From the NCBI GenBank assembly GCA_022711195.1, contig JAKLFN010000136.1:1-5930 (forward strand): DNA of 5,930 bases. The letters run 5' to 3'. This stretch comes from Bacteroidota bacterium. GTDB lineage: Bacteria > Bacteroidota > Bacteroidia > Bacteroidales > VadinHA17. A program made the translations under genes and the position numbers. Every line of letters starts with the position of its first letter. Position 1 is the first letter of the stretch. Positions 1 to 5,930 of this stretch are shown here, piece after piece. The notes beneath the pieces are model-generated. The model made no database searches, had not been told where the DNA came from, and worked only from the letters and a program-made list of their open reading frames with translations.

Positions 1-1
1 C

Positions 2-1438
2 TATTTCAAATATGGGTCACAATGGAATTATAATATCCACGGGCAAAACATCTGCAACGATAAGATACCTGCCTTTCTTGTCAACAGAAACTTACTGGGC
101 AGGACAGATCCCGGAACAATTAAAAATATCCGTGAGGTGCTCCTGCCTCTCGACAGCGTAGCAGTGTCGTCTGTTGACAGGTATGGCAACGAAAGCACTC
201 TTACCCGAATAAAGGTTTCCGGACTTTCATACGATCATGCTCCTTCATTGGCAGATGTTGTAAACCGTTATCTGGAAGAAACAAAGGAACAGGTACTGAA
301 AAGACCGGCTGTAAAACCGGGCATCGATGTCCTGGCAGAGGATTTCACTGACCTCATCAGGGGAAAAAGAATCGGTCTGATTACAAATCCATCGGCAACA
401 GGATCAGATATGAGAAGCAGCATCGACATTCTTGCAGGCATACCAGGTGTTAACCTTGTAGCACTGTTTGGAGCCGAGCATGGGGTCAGAGGAGCGCTGC
501 AGGGAAGGATACTTCAGGAGGGTGAACCGGATCCCCGCACAGGTATCCCTGTTTACAGCCTCTATGGCGACTCGCTGGCTCCGAAGCAGCAATGGCTAAA
601 GGAACTCGATGCACTTGTTTTTGATATACAGGGTGTAGGATCAGCCTGGTACACCTTTAAATATACCATGGCTCATGCCATGAAAGCATGCGCAAAGGCA
701 GGAATTCCGTTCATTGTCCTCGACAGACCAAATCCGCTTGGAGGCCGGATAGTCGAAGGCCCCATGCGTAACACAGGAAGTACATTTCATTATCCGCTTC
801 CCCTGAGACACGGAATGACCTACGGCGAACTGGCAACGATGTGGAATGAAACTGAAAGCATCGGAGCCGACCTGACAGTCATCCCCATGAAAGGATGGCG
901 CAGAAGCATGCTGTGGAACGAAACAGGACTTATGTGGGTGATGCCTTCACCCAACATGGGAACACTCGAAACAGCTCTCGTTTATCCAGGTCAGTGTCTC
1001 TTCGAAAGAACAAATATCTCTGAAGGAAGAGGTACTACCAAACCTTTTTTAATGACAGGATCCCCATGGGTAGATGCTGAAAAGGCTGCAGCCGATCTGA
1101 ACAACCGGGGCATAAAAGGAGCATATTTCAGACCGGTGTATTTTATTCCTGAGAATGCCGCACCAGGCTCCAATCCACGGGGCAAGCCATGGAATAAAAT
1201 GTGCGGCGGTGTTGAGATAATGCTTACAGATCCCTCCTCCTTCAGGTCGGTTGAAACGGCTGTGAATATCATTGACGCATACCGTAAGACAAATCCAGAT
1301 TCACTTTCCTGGAATCCGCCCCTGATCATTAAACAGCTTGAAGAGCCAGGGACGACTGTCGGACAGGTGATTAAGGCCTGCCAGGACGATATAAGCGAGT
1401 TCATGAAAGTCCGTGAGAAGTATCTCTTATACAGATAA
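2..1438 (+). CDS. 5'-partial multidomain protein with C-terminal NamZ-type (DUF1343) exo-beta-N-acetylmuramidase domain
   Basis: The reading frame is open from base 2 to the TAA at 1436-1438, giving 478 visible codons, so the true start lies left of the window. The GTG at 137 is an internal valine codon. Visible residues 1-76 are beta-rich and end in an Fn3-like strand (SSVDRYGNES, residues 56-65). That pattern is common at the C-terminus of GHL10-type (DUF187) glycosidases, so an upstream glycosidase-like domain is possible but unseen. From about residue 107 to the end is a full-length DUF1343 domain: GLITNPSATG, the AEHGVRG motif with Glu159-His160 (bases 476-481), FDIQ at 207-210, VLDRPNPLGG, RHGMTYGELA, PSPNMGT, TNISEGRGTTKPF and the C-terminal KYLLYR. 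Characterised family members (B. subtilis YbbC/NamZ, family GH171) release MurNAc from non-reducing ends of peptidoglycan fragments. FDIQ is followed by GVGSAW where I recall DVGxRF as usual. Cellular location cannot be read because the N-terminus is missing. The amidase gene follows after 10 bases, suggesting co-transcription. The family call is firm; the upstream domain is not. Confidence 0.92.
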   Translation, partial: YFKYGSQWNYNIHGQNICNDKIPAFLVNRNLLGRTDPGTIKNIREVLLPLDSVAVSSVDRYGNESTLTRIKVSGLSYDHAPSLADVVNRYLEETKEQVLKRPAVKPGIDVLAEDFTDLIRGKRIGLITNPSATGSDMRSSIDILAGIPGVNLVALFGAEHGVRGALQGRILQEGEPDPRTGIPVYSLYGDSLAPKQQWLKELDALVFDIQGVGSAWYTFKYTMAHAMKACAKAGIPFIVLDRPNPLGGRIVEGPMRNTGSTFHYPLPLRHGMTYGELATMWNETESIGADLTVIPMKGWRRSMLWNETGLMWVMPSPNMGTLETALVYPGQCLFERTNISEGRGTTKPFLMTGSPWVDAEKAAADLNNRGIKGAYFRPVYFIPENAAPGSNPRGKPWNKMCGGVEIMLTDPSSFRSVETAVNIIDAYRKTNPDSLSWNPPLIIKQLEEPGTTVGQVIKACQDDISEFMKVREKYLLYR

Positions 1439-1448
1439 TAGAAACAGC

Positions 1449-4112
1449 ATGAGAACTTACCATATTACCTTTCTATCACTCTTTCTTATCTTATTCCTTT
1501 CACATTGCAGCACAACGAATGTTGTTCAATCAGTTACAGAGGCAGGAGTATCTGTCAGCGATGAGAAGGGTGAACTTCGAGGATTTGGTCTGTTGCCTGA
1601 AGCCTGGAAAAATGAGGGCCAGGATATTATGAAGAAGAACATTGTCGCAGCCGCTGGGAAGGCTGCCGCTGCAAATTACAATGCACTCTTCTTCCTTACA
1701 AACAGCGATGGAGTGATAACCATGGGTGATTATGACCCATTGATCAGCGCCATAGAGGCAGCCCATAATAATAAACTGAAGATATTTGCCGGAATAGATA
1801 TTGCTGCCATTTACAGGATGGAGAAGGACAAGCCATTACCTCAAATAATCACAACGATGAAGGGTATTACACGTAACCTGGCGGTAAATTACGATATCGA
1901 CGGTCTCTGCCTGGTGCACAACGATAATCCTGCTGATTTTATTGAGGATATGGTTGTTGAAGCCATGCTGGTAAAGCCATACCTTATTAATATAATTGTT
2001 TACTCCGGAGAAGCCGGCTATAACGAGGCAAGGAGCCTTCTCGATAAGGGTGTTGCAGACCTCATTATTCCCGGACCGGAATCAGGGATAGCAGGAAAGG
2101 CAGCTTTGATACAAAACTATCCGGCGAGAGCGGAAATACCTGATGACCTGAAGAAGATACGTCCTGAACAGGTTATCGGACTTGACCTTTCAGGCTTGTT
2201 TCCCGGTGAGAGCGGAGGCAGGACAGTAATTATTAACAAGGGATTCCGGACGAAAATTACTGATTCTGAAGGATATATCGGATTTATCCAGGCTGGTCAG
2301 GATACGATTATTCTTGAAGCTGACGGAAAAACAATAATTCTGCCTGAGGATAACTGGTCTGTTCCTTTCAGATATGTTGTCACAGCCGATAATAAGGTGG
2401 AACGGCGTTCGCCCTGGGTTGAATTCAGAAACAGACCCGGGAGATACACAGACCTCACTGAATTTGATTTCCTGTGTAAAACTGAATATCCTGCATCGGT
2501 ATCCATCGGAGGGATTGCATTAAAGCAGTATAAGACCGGAATATTCTTTTCAAAGGTACAACTTGAGGAAGGGGCTAACCGTGTCCGTGCCAGCGTTCTG
2601 ACAAGTGACTCTACAGAGGCTTTCTATGAGGATGAATATATTTTCCGGAAGAGAGACCTGACGAGGAAAGCCTTTACGCTATGGATCAGCGGGCAGACTG
2701 TCGACCCGGCTTATGATCTGGAACTTCTCCCGGCTGATATGGTTCGCATAAGCTTCCAGGGCTCACTGAAACAGGAAGCATATATTGAGGTCCTACCCGG
2801 GAAAAAGAGAGTAGTGTGTTCACGTGAGGACTTTGGTGATTACAGTCTGTACCGGGGAGACCTGCCAATGGAATTTCTTAAAAAGGGGAAACAGAACCGT
2901 GTAATCCTGAAATTAATCCCGGCGGAGGGAACCGGCGATTCCAGGGCTCTTGAATACACGCTTAAGAACCAGGTAACAGTAAAGGACGAACATGAGTTTC
3001 CATATATTAAGATAACAGCAAAGAATTCAAGGCTGACATATAATCTGGGTGCACCGAGGCTTGGAGGTCCCGTCAGGGCTGAACTAGGCCCCGGGGTGAT
3101 ACTGAAGACGAACGGAAAATTTGGGAGGAATTACAGGGTACGTCTCAGCAGTACTGAGAATGGTTTTATCAGCCAGGACGAAGCAGAATTGTTGCCTGAA
3201 GCAACTGTTCGTCCTTCATATTACATTACAAGCATGTCGTGCGGACCTGGAAAAGATGCCGATATTTTAACTATTCCATATCCTGAGCCGGTACCGTATG
3301 AGGCTTACCCAGATCCTGATCATAAAAGGATCGTGATAACCCTTTTTGGTGTTGAGACAAGCAGCACATGGATCACGCACCTTGATGGACGAAGGGTAAT
3401 TGATAAGATTACCTGGGAGCAGGTAACACCTGAGACATATAAGGTTTATGTAAACCTGAAAAGCGAGCAAATCTGGGGATACAGTCTTAAGCAGGAAGGG
3501 AAAAGGCTTCTTCTGCGACTTCGTTACCCCCCTGAATATAACCTTGAAAATGAGATGCCTTTCAGCGGTATAAAGATTGCTATTGAGGCCGGACACGGAG
3601 GCTCAGGGATGGGCGCAATAGGGCTATCGGGGCTCGTGGAAAAAGATATTAACCTCGACCTGTCACTCAGGCTGGGGGAACTTCTGAGATCGAAAGGAGC
3701 TGAGATTGTACAGGTCAGGGATTCTGATAAGGATATGGGGTTGATCGAAAAGCGGGATATTGCCGAATCTTCAGAAGCCGATCTTTTTGTCAGCATTCAT
3801 GCCAATGCCGGAGGAGGAGGCTATTTAAGGGTGGCAGGAACAAGTACTTACTACAACAATCCTTTCTGGGCCCCTATGGCTGAGATGATTTACAGCCGGC
3901 TTCTTGAGCTGGGATTAAAGGAGTTCGGAGTAATAGGGTCATTTAACTATACACCTGTCAGACTCTCATATATGCCTTCAATTCTTGTCGAACAGGCATT
4001 TATGTCGAATGCAGAGGATGAAGAGAAACTGGCCGATCCGGAATTCCGCGGGAAGATGGCAGATAAGATATGTGAAGGTATATCAGATTACTTAAAATTC
4101 ATGAAAAGGTAA
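1449..4112 (+). CDS. Multidomain lipoprotein N-acetylmuramoyl-L-alanine amidase (Amidase_3)
   Basis: Predicted 887-aa cell-envelope amidase that cuts the bond between MurNAc and L-Ala in peptidoglycan. I chose the ATG at 1449 because it begins directly with a signal peptide: Arg2, a hydrophobic core, then LSHC with Cys20 as the likely lipidated residue. His at -1 is not the usual Ala/Gly/Ser, so lipidation is probable rather than certain. No acidic stretch follows Cys20, so there is no sign of a surface-export signal. An in-frame GTG at 1413 would add 12 polar residues and overlap the upstream gene. Modules: residues ~43-223, a TIM-barrel-like region resembling GHL10 proteins but apparently degenerate; ~238-320 and ~320-404, beta-rich with an Ig-like module (SIGG...VQLEEGANRVRASV); ~405-516, unassigned; ~517-585, SH3-like (LTYNLGAPRLGGP, NYRVRLSSTENGFI); ~605-697, AMIN-like; ~708-885, Amidase_3. 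The amidase zinc ligands are His716 (AGHGG), Glu731 (LVEKD) and His784 (SIHAN), with catalytic Glu848 (VEQAFMSN). All are present, so activity is expected. I see no regulatory helix insert like that of AmiC. Confidence 0.93.
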   Translation: MRTYHITFLSLFLILFLSHCSTTNVVQSVTEAGVSVSDEKGELRGFGLLPEAWKNEGQDIMKKNIVAAAGKAAAANYNALFFLTNSDGVITMGDYDPLISAIEAAHNNKLKIFAGIDIAAIYRMEKDKPLPQIITTMKGITRNLAVNYDIDGLCLVHNDNPADFIEDMVVEAMLVKPYLINIIVYSGEAGYNEARSLLDKGVADLIIPGPESGIAGKAALIQNYPARAEIPDDLKKIRPEQVIGLDLSGLFPGESGGRTVIINKGFRTKITDSEGYIGFIQAGQDTIILEADGKTIILPEDNWSVPFRYVVTADNKVERRSPWVEFRNRPGRYTDLTEFDFLCKTEYPASVSIGGIALKQYKTGIFFSKVQLEEGANRVRASVLTSDSTEAFYEDEYIFRKRDLTRKAFTLWISGQTVDPAYDLELLPADMVRISFQGSLKQEAYIEVLPGKKRVVCSREDFGDYSLYRGDLPMEFLKKGKQNRVILKLIPAEGTGDSRALEYTLKNQVTVKDEHEFPYIKITAKNSRLTYNLGAPRLGGPVRAELGPGVILKTNGKFGRNYRVRLSSTENGFISQDEAELLPEATVRPSYYITSMSCGPGKDADILTIPYPEPVPYEAYPDPDHKRIVITLFGVETSSTWITHLDGRRVIDKITWEQVTPETYKVYVNLKSEQIWGYSLKQEGKRLLLRLRYPPEYNLENEMPFSGIKIAIEAGHGGSGMGAIGLSGLVEKDINLDLSLRLGELLRSKGAEIVQVRDSDKDMGLIEKRDIAESSEADLFVSIHANAGGGGYLRVAGTSTYYNNPFWAPMAEMIYSRLLELGLKEFGVIGSFNYTPVRLSYMPSILVEQAFMSNAEDEEKLADPEFRGKMADKICEGISDYLKFMKR

Positions 4113-4141
4113 TTTTTATTTCTGAATATTGTATGAAATAT

Positions 4142-4149
4142 TAACTTTG
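4142..4149 (+). promoter_or_regulatory. Bacteroidota-type -7 promoter element for the ArsR-family gene
   Basis: TAACTTTG matches the Bacteroidota -7 consensus TAnnTTTG exactly and is followed by C. It lies 24 bases before the ATG at 4174, predicting a leader of roughly 15-20 bases. No clean -33 TTTG is seen; the region about 20-30 bases upstream is only T-rich (4114-4120). The regulator and what follows would thus be separate from the upstream amidase transcript. Confidence is limited because the element is short and the -33 box is weak. Confidence 0.55.
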
Positions 4150-4157
4150 CACAATAG

Positions 4158-4175
4158 CTGAACAATTGTTCATAT
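4158..4175. promoter_or_regulatory. Probable ArsR/SmtB operator 1 (autoregulatory site)
   Basis: CTGAACAATTGTTCATAT contains a perfect 14-bp palindrome, TGAACAATTGTTCA (4159-4172). This TGAACA-N2-TGTTCA layout is the type bound by SmtB/CzrA/ZiaR-like repressors. It sits just after the -7 element and runs into the ATG at 4174, so a bound repressor would cover the transcription start and the first codon. A close copy lies before feoA (4575-4592). A possible third, weak half-site, CTGAATATTG, is at 4122-4131. Binding by the adjacent regulator is inferred from symmetry, position and duplication. Confidence 0.75.
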
Positions 4176-4557
4176 GTTAAAACGTATCATAAAGAAAAAG
4201 AAAAAGGCGCCACAGCAGCCGAAATCCTTAATTGAAAAAGACAAGGTAAAGACGGTGAGTAAGAAAATGAAGCCTGAATCCTTTTTCCATGACCTGGCTG
4301 AGACTTTCAAGGCAATGAGCGATCCCACCAGGGCAAAGATCATTTATGCCCTGTGCCTCGAAAAGGAATTGTGTGTAAATGATATTACAGCTATCGTCGG
4401 TACCACAGAATCAGCCATATCCCATCAGCTGAGAACACTACGCAACATGAAGCTTGTGAAATATAACAAGGTAGGCAAGATTGCATATTATTCACTCGAC
4501 GATCATCATATTAATAACCTGTTCGACGAAGGAATCCGACATGTTGAGGAGAAGTAG
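4174..4557 (+). CDS. ArsR/SmtB-family metal-sensing transcriptional repressor
   Basis: 127-aa winged-helix DNA-binding protein. Core residues ~37-127 show the family pattern: FKAMSDPTRAKIIYAL, the ELCVND segment at alpha-3 (65-70), the recognition helix TTESAISHQLRTLRNMKLV (77-95) and a beta-wing (YNKVGKIAYYSL). The last helix, DDHHINNLFDEGIRHVEEK, holds Asp110, His112, His123 and Glu126, spaced exactly as the alpha-5 zinc ligands Asp104/His106/His117/Glu120 of cyanobacterial SmtB. The ArsR/CadC alpha-3 site needs paired cysteines (ELCVxD followed by C); only Cys67 is present here, so alpha-5 is the likely sensing site. Apo protein would repress and metal would release it, as in the family. 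The N-terminus has an unusual lysine-rich tail (residues 3-11 are mostly Lys). Met32 (base 4267) would give a shorter form, but the promoter and operator fit the ATG at 4174. feoA follows after 52 bases with a matching operator-like site, so control of feoAB is inferred. Which metal it senses (Zn, Fe or other) cannot be read. Confidence 0.94.
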   Translation: MLKRIIKKKKKAPQQPKSLIEKDKVKTVSKKMKPESFFHDLAETFKAMSDPTRAKIIYALCLEKELCVNDITAIVGTTESAISHQLRTLRNMKLVKYNKVGKIAYYSLDDHHINNLFDEGIRHVEEK

Positions 4558-4564
4558 TTTTTTT
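4558..4564 (+). other. T7 tract after the ArsR-family gene
   Basis: Seven T residues directly follow the TAG stop. No GC-rich hairpin precedes them, so this is not supported as an intrinsic terminator and read-through into feoA is plausible. The tract may instead contribute to a T-rich upstream promoter region for feoA. Confidence 0.3.
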
Positions 4565-4574
4565 AACAATACAT

Positions 4575-4592
4575 CTGAATAATTGATCATAT
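4575..4592. promoter_or_regulatory. Probable ArsR/SmtB operator 2, upstream of feoA
   Basis: CTGAATAATTGATCATAT matches operator 1 (4158-4175) at 16 of 18 positions. The palindrome is imperfect: 5 of 7 base pairs in the 14-bp core hold, so it should be the weaker site. It ends 17 bases before the feoA ATG. A weak -7-like sequence, TAGCTTGA, lies at 4594-4601 just downstream, so the site could block a feoA promoter. No Fur-type box was noticed in this gap. Confidence 0.65.
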
Positions 4593-4609
4593 ATAGCTTG
4601 ATTTAAGAA

Positions 4610-4855
4610 ATGGAAGCGGGTAAAAAAGAATACAGTGTCGCAGACCTTGAAGACAACACAAATGCTATCATCATAGAAATACGCGGAGGTAAAAAGGCCG
4701 CCAAGCGTCTTGCCGACCTGGGACTTAAACCGGGAGCAGAAGTCAGGGCAATAAGACAGGCGCTCTTCTCCGGACCTGTACAGATAGAAGTAAACGGATC
4801 GAGGCTGGTACTCGGTAGAGGACTGGCAGAGAAAATCATCGTGGAACAAAAATGA
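4610..4855 (+). CDS. feoA: FeoA, ferrous iron transport accessory protein
   Basis: 81-aa cytosolic protein of typical FeoA length with one SH3-like fold. The conserved pattern is clear: an early acidic segment (VADLEDN), IEIRGGKKAAKRLADLGLKPG at ~22-43 with the family's RLxDLGLxPG core, then a beta-rich half (AEVRAI...GPVQIEVNGSRLVLGRGLAEKIIV). FeoA proteins assist the membrane transporter FeoB, probably by binding its cytosolic portion. The ATG at 4610 has an A-rich rather than Shine-Dalgarno leader, as is usual in Bacteroidota. The gene ends inside the feoB start (ATGA overlap), indicating translational coupling. FeoA is a separate protein here, not fused to FeoB as it is in some Bacteroidota. 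An operator-like site just upstream (4575-4592) points to control by the adjacent ArsR-family repressor. Confidence 0.95.
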   Translation: MEAGKKEYSVADLEDNTNAIIIEIRGGKKAAKRLADLGLKPGAEVRAIRQALFSGPVQIEVNGSRLVLGRGLAEKIIVEQK

Positions 4856-5930
4856 CTGAAGAGAAAAAAATAAATATTGTACTGGCAGGACAAGGTAACT
4901 CGGGCAAATCAACAATATTCAACTACCTCACAGGTTTGCATCAGCATATCGGTAACTGGCCCGGGAAAACAATAGAAAAACTCGAGGGCACACTCTATTA
5001 TAAAGGTTATACAGTCGATGTTCTCGACCTCCCCGGGATCTATTCGCTGACAACATATTCGGTAGAAGAGAAAATTTCACGCGAATATATCATCAGCCAG
5101 AAACCTGACTTCGTAATTAACATTATTGACTCCACAAACCTTGAGCGAAGCCTGATCTTCACTCTCCAGCTCCTCGAGCTCCAGTGCCCTGTGATCATAG
5201 CACTCAACATGGTCGACCTTGCAAAAAAGAAAGGCATCACCATCGATTCACATAAATTCCAGGAAATAATAAATGTCCCGGTCATCAGAACAGTCGCTTC
5301 GAGAGGATTCGGACTCACCGATCTGATCGACAAAGCCATTGAAGTAAAAGACCAGAAACGAGAGTTCAGGACAAGACTATATGGAAAGGAGATTGAGAAA
5401 GGCATTTCGGAGCTATCAGGTTTGCTCCGGGAAATCGACCTCCCTTATCCACAGCGGTGGACAGCCATCAAGCTTCTTGAGAAAGACAGTGAAATAACCA
5501 CGATGGTACGTAACCTGAATCCGGGGATACTCGATACTGCCGGAAAACTGTGTGCCAGCCTCGAGGAGATGCACGGCCACGATTCATCACTCATCATTGC
5601 CGATGAAAGAAGCCACCATGCTTCACAGATATCGAGGGAGATCGTAAACGTTCTTCCACACCGCAAAGCCACGCTGAGCGACCGCCTCGACGCGGTGACA
5701 ACCCACAAGGTCTCGGGCTACCTGGTTATGATACTCATCCTGGGCGGTATGTTCATGACAGTATTCAGCCTGGGAAACTGGCTGTCAGGTCTCTTCGATT
5801 CCCTCTTTGCCAGCTGGCATCAATGGTGGACTGAAAATGCAGGAATTACTTTCCTGGCTTCAATCGGATGGGCTGCCATAGAAAGTATTCTCGCACTGGT
5901 ACAAATTGCCCTGCCATATATACTTCCATT
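4852..5930 (+). CDS. feoB: FeoB, GTPase-gated ferrous iron transporter (3'-truncated by window)
   Basis: 359 complete codons are visible; the frame is open to the right edge, so roughly the C-terminal half of the membrane domain is missing. FeoB imports Fe(II) across the inner membrane. The N-terminal G domain is complete: G1 GQGNSGKS (13-20), the switch I segment IGNWPGKT with Thr40 (G2), G3 DLPG (59-62), G4 NMVD (119-122) and G5 around ASRGFG (149-154). Residues ~170-270 form the helical GDI-like spacer. DERSHHASQISREIV and LSDRLDAVTTHKVSGY lead into the first membrane helix (~289-313); a second hydrophobic stretch (~334-359) ends in LVQIALPYILP. I recall a similar ending in one FeoB subtype, where others have a VLVFLPQI-like segment. 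G1 departs from the usual GNPNxGK by having Gln14 and Gly15, but the nucleotide-contacting Asn, Gly, Lys and Ser remain, so it is probably functional. The start overlaps feoA by 4 bases. Confidence 0.96.
   Translation, partial: MTEEKKINIVLAGQGNSGKSTIFNYLTGLHQHIGNWPGKTIEKLEGTLYYKGYTVDVLDLPGIYSLTTYSVEEKISREYIISQKPDFVINIIDSTNLERSLIFTLQLLELQCPVIIALNMVDLAKKKGITIDSHKFQEIINVPVIRTVASRGFGLTDLIDKAIEVKDQKREFRTRLYGKEIEKGISELSGLLREIDLPYPQRWTAIKLLEKDSEITTMVRNLNPGILDTAGKLCASLEEMHGHDSSLIIADERSHHASQISREIVNVLPHRKATLSDRLDAVTTHKVSGYLVMILILGGMFMTVFSLGNWLSGLFDSLFASWHQWWTENAGITFLASIGWAAIESILALVQIALPYILP

Noticed and set aside
137..139. GTG as start of the NamZ-type gene
   Set aside because: The same frame is open without a stop back to base 2 and encodes a plausible continuing domain (FLVNRNLLGRTDPG...), so this codon is internal.
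1413..1415. GTG as start of the amidase
   Set aside because: It would overlap the previous gene and place 12 polar residues before the signal peptide; the ATG at 1449 starts directly with the signal sequence.
991..3796. Minus-strand reading frames opposite the NamZ-type and amidase genes
   Set aside because: They overlap strongly conserved plus-strand domains and show no motif or start context of their own.
4113..4173. Terminator or small RNA in the gap after the amidase gene
   Set aside because: The gap is only 61 bases, AT-rich, and without a hairpin followed by T residues; the AATATT copies at 4125-4130 and 4137-4142 look like ordinary AT-rich promoter sequence.
4558..4564. T tract as a rho-independent terminator of the regulator gene
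   Set aside because: No stable GC-rich stem precedes the T run.
4558..4609. Fur box before feoA
   Set aside because: No run resembling GATAATGATAATCATTATC is present; the only clear symmetric element is the ArsR-type site.
4511..4915. Minus-strand reading frames of 134 and 96 codons across feoA and the feoB start
   Set aside because: They lie antisense to clearly conserved feoA/feoB coding sequence and their translations show no recognisable domain.
5040..5708. Minus-strand reading frames of 121 and 87 codons opposite feoB
   Set aside because: They are shadows of the conserved FeoB frame, Ser/Arg-rich and without family features.

Overview
All five genes in the window lie on the + strand. 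The sequence looks like a Bacteroidota (Bacteroidetes) chromosome of moderate GC. The signs are the absence of clear Shine-Dalgarno sites at the gene starts, a TAnnTTTG-type -7 promoter element before the regulator gene, and the family content. This placement is an inference; no rRNA or marker phylogeny is available here.

Left two thirds (1-4112): a cell-wall (peptidoglycan) degradation pair. The first gene runs in from outside the window. Its visible part ends an Fn3-like domain and then carries a complete DUF1343/NamZ-type exo-beta-N-acetylmuramidase domain. Ten bases downstream begins a large predicted lipoprotein of 887 aa. It has a degenerate TIM-barrel-like N-terminal region, several beta-rich modules (Ig-like, SH3-like, AMIN-like) and a C-terminal zinc-dependent N-acetylmuramoyl-L-alanine amidase (Amidase_3) with all key residues. 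One enzyme would trim MurNAc from glycan ends and the other would cut stem peptides from MurNAc. This parallels the ybbC(namZ)-nagZ-amiE muropeptide salvage cluster of Bacillus subtilis.

Right third (4113-5930): a metal-homeostasis module. A small ArsR/SmtB-family repressor with a complete SmtB-like alpha-5 metal site (Asp110, His112, His123, Glu126) is followed by feoA and by feoB, which overlaps feoA by 4 bases and runs off the right edge. These encode the ferrous iron uptake system. An 18-bp near-palindromic sequence occurs twice, once over the regulator's own start codon and once 17 bases before feoA, with 16 of 18 bases identical. This is the most interesting signal in the window. It suggests that the SmtB-like sensor controls both itself and the Fe(II) transporter, rather than Fur or DtxR doing so.

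The only non-coding stretches are short: 1439-1448, 4113-4173 and 4558-4609. I found no RNA genes, mobile elements, CRISPR arrays or convincing intrinsic terminators.
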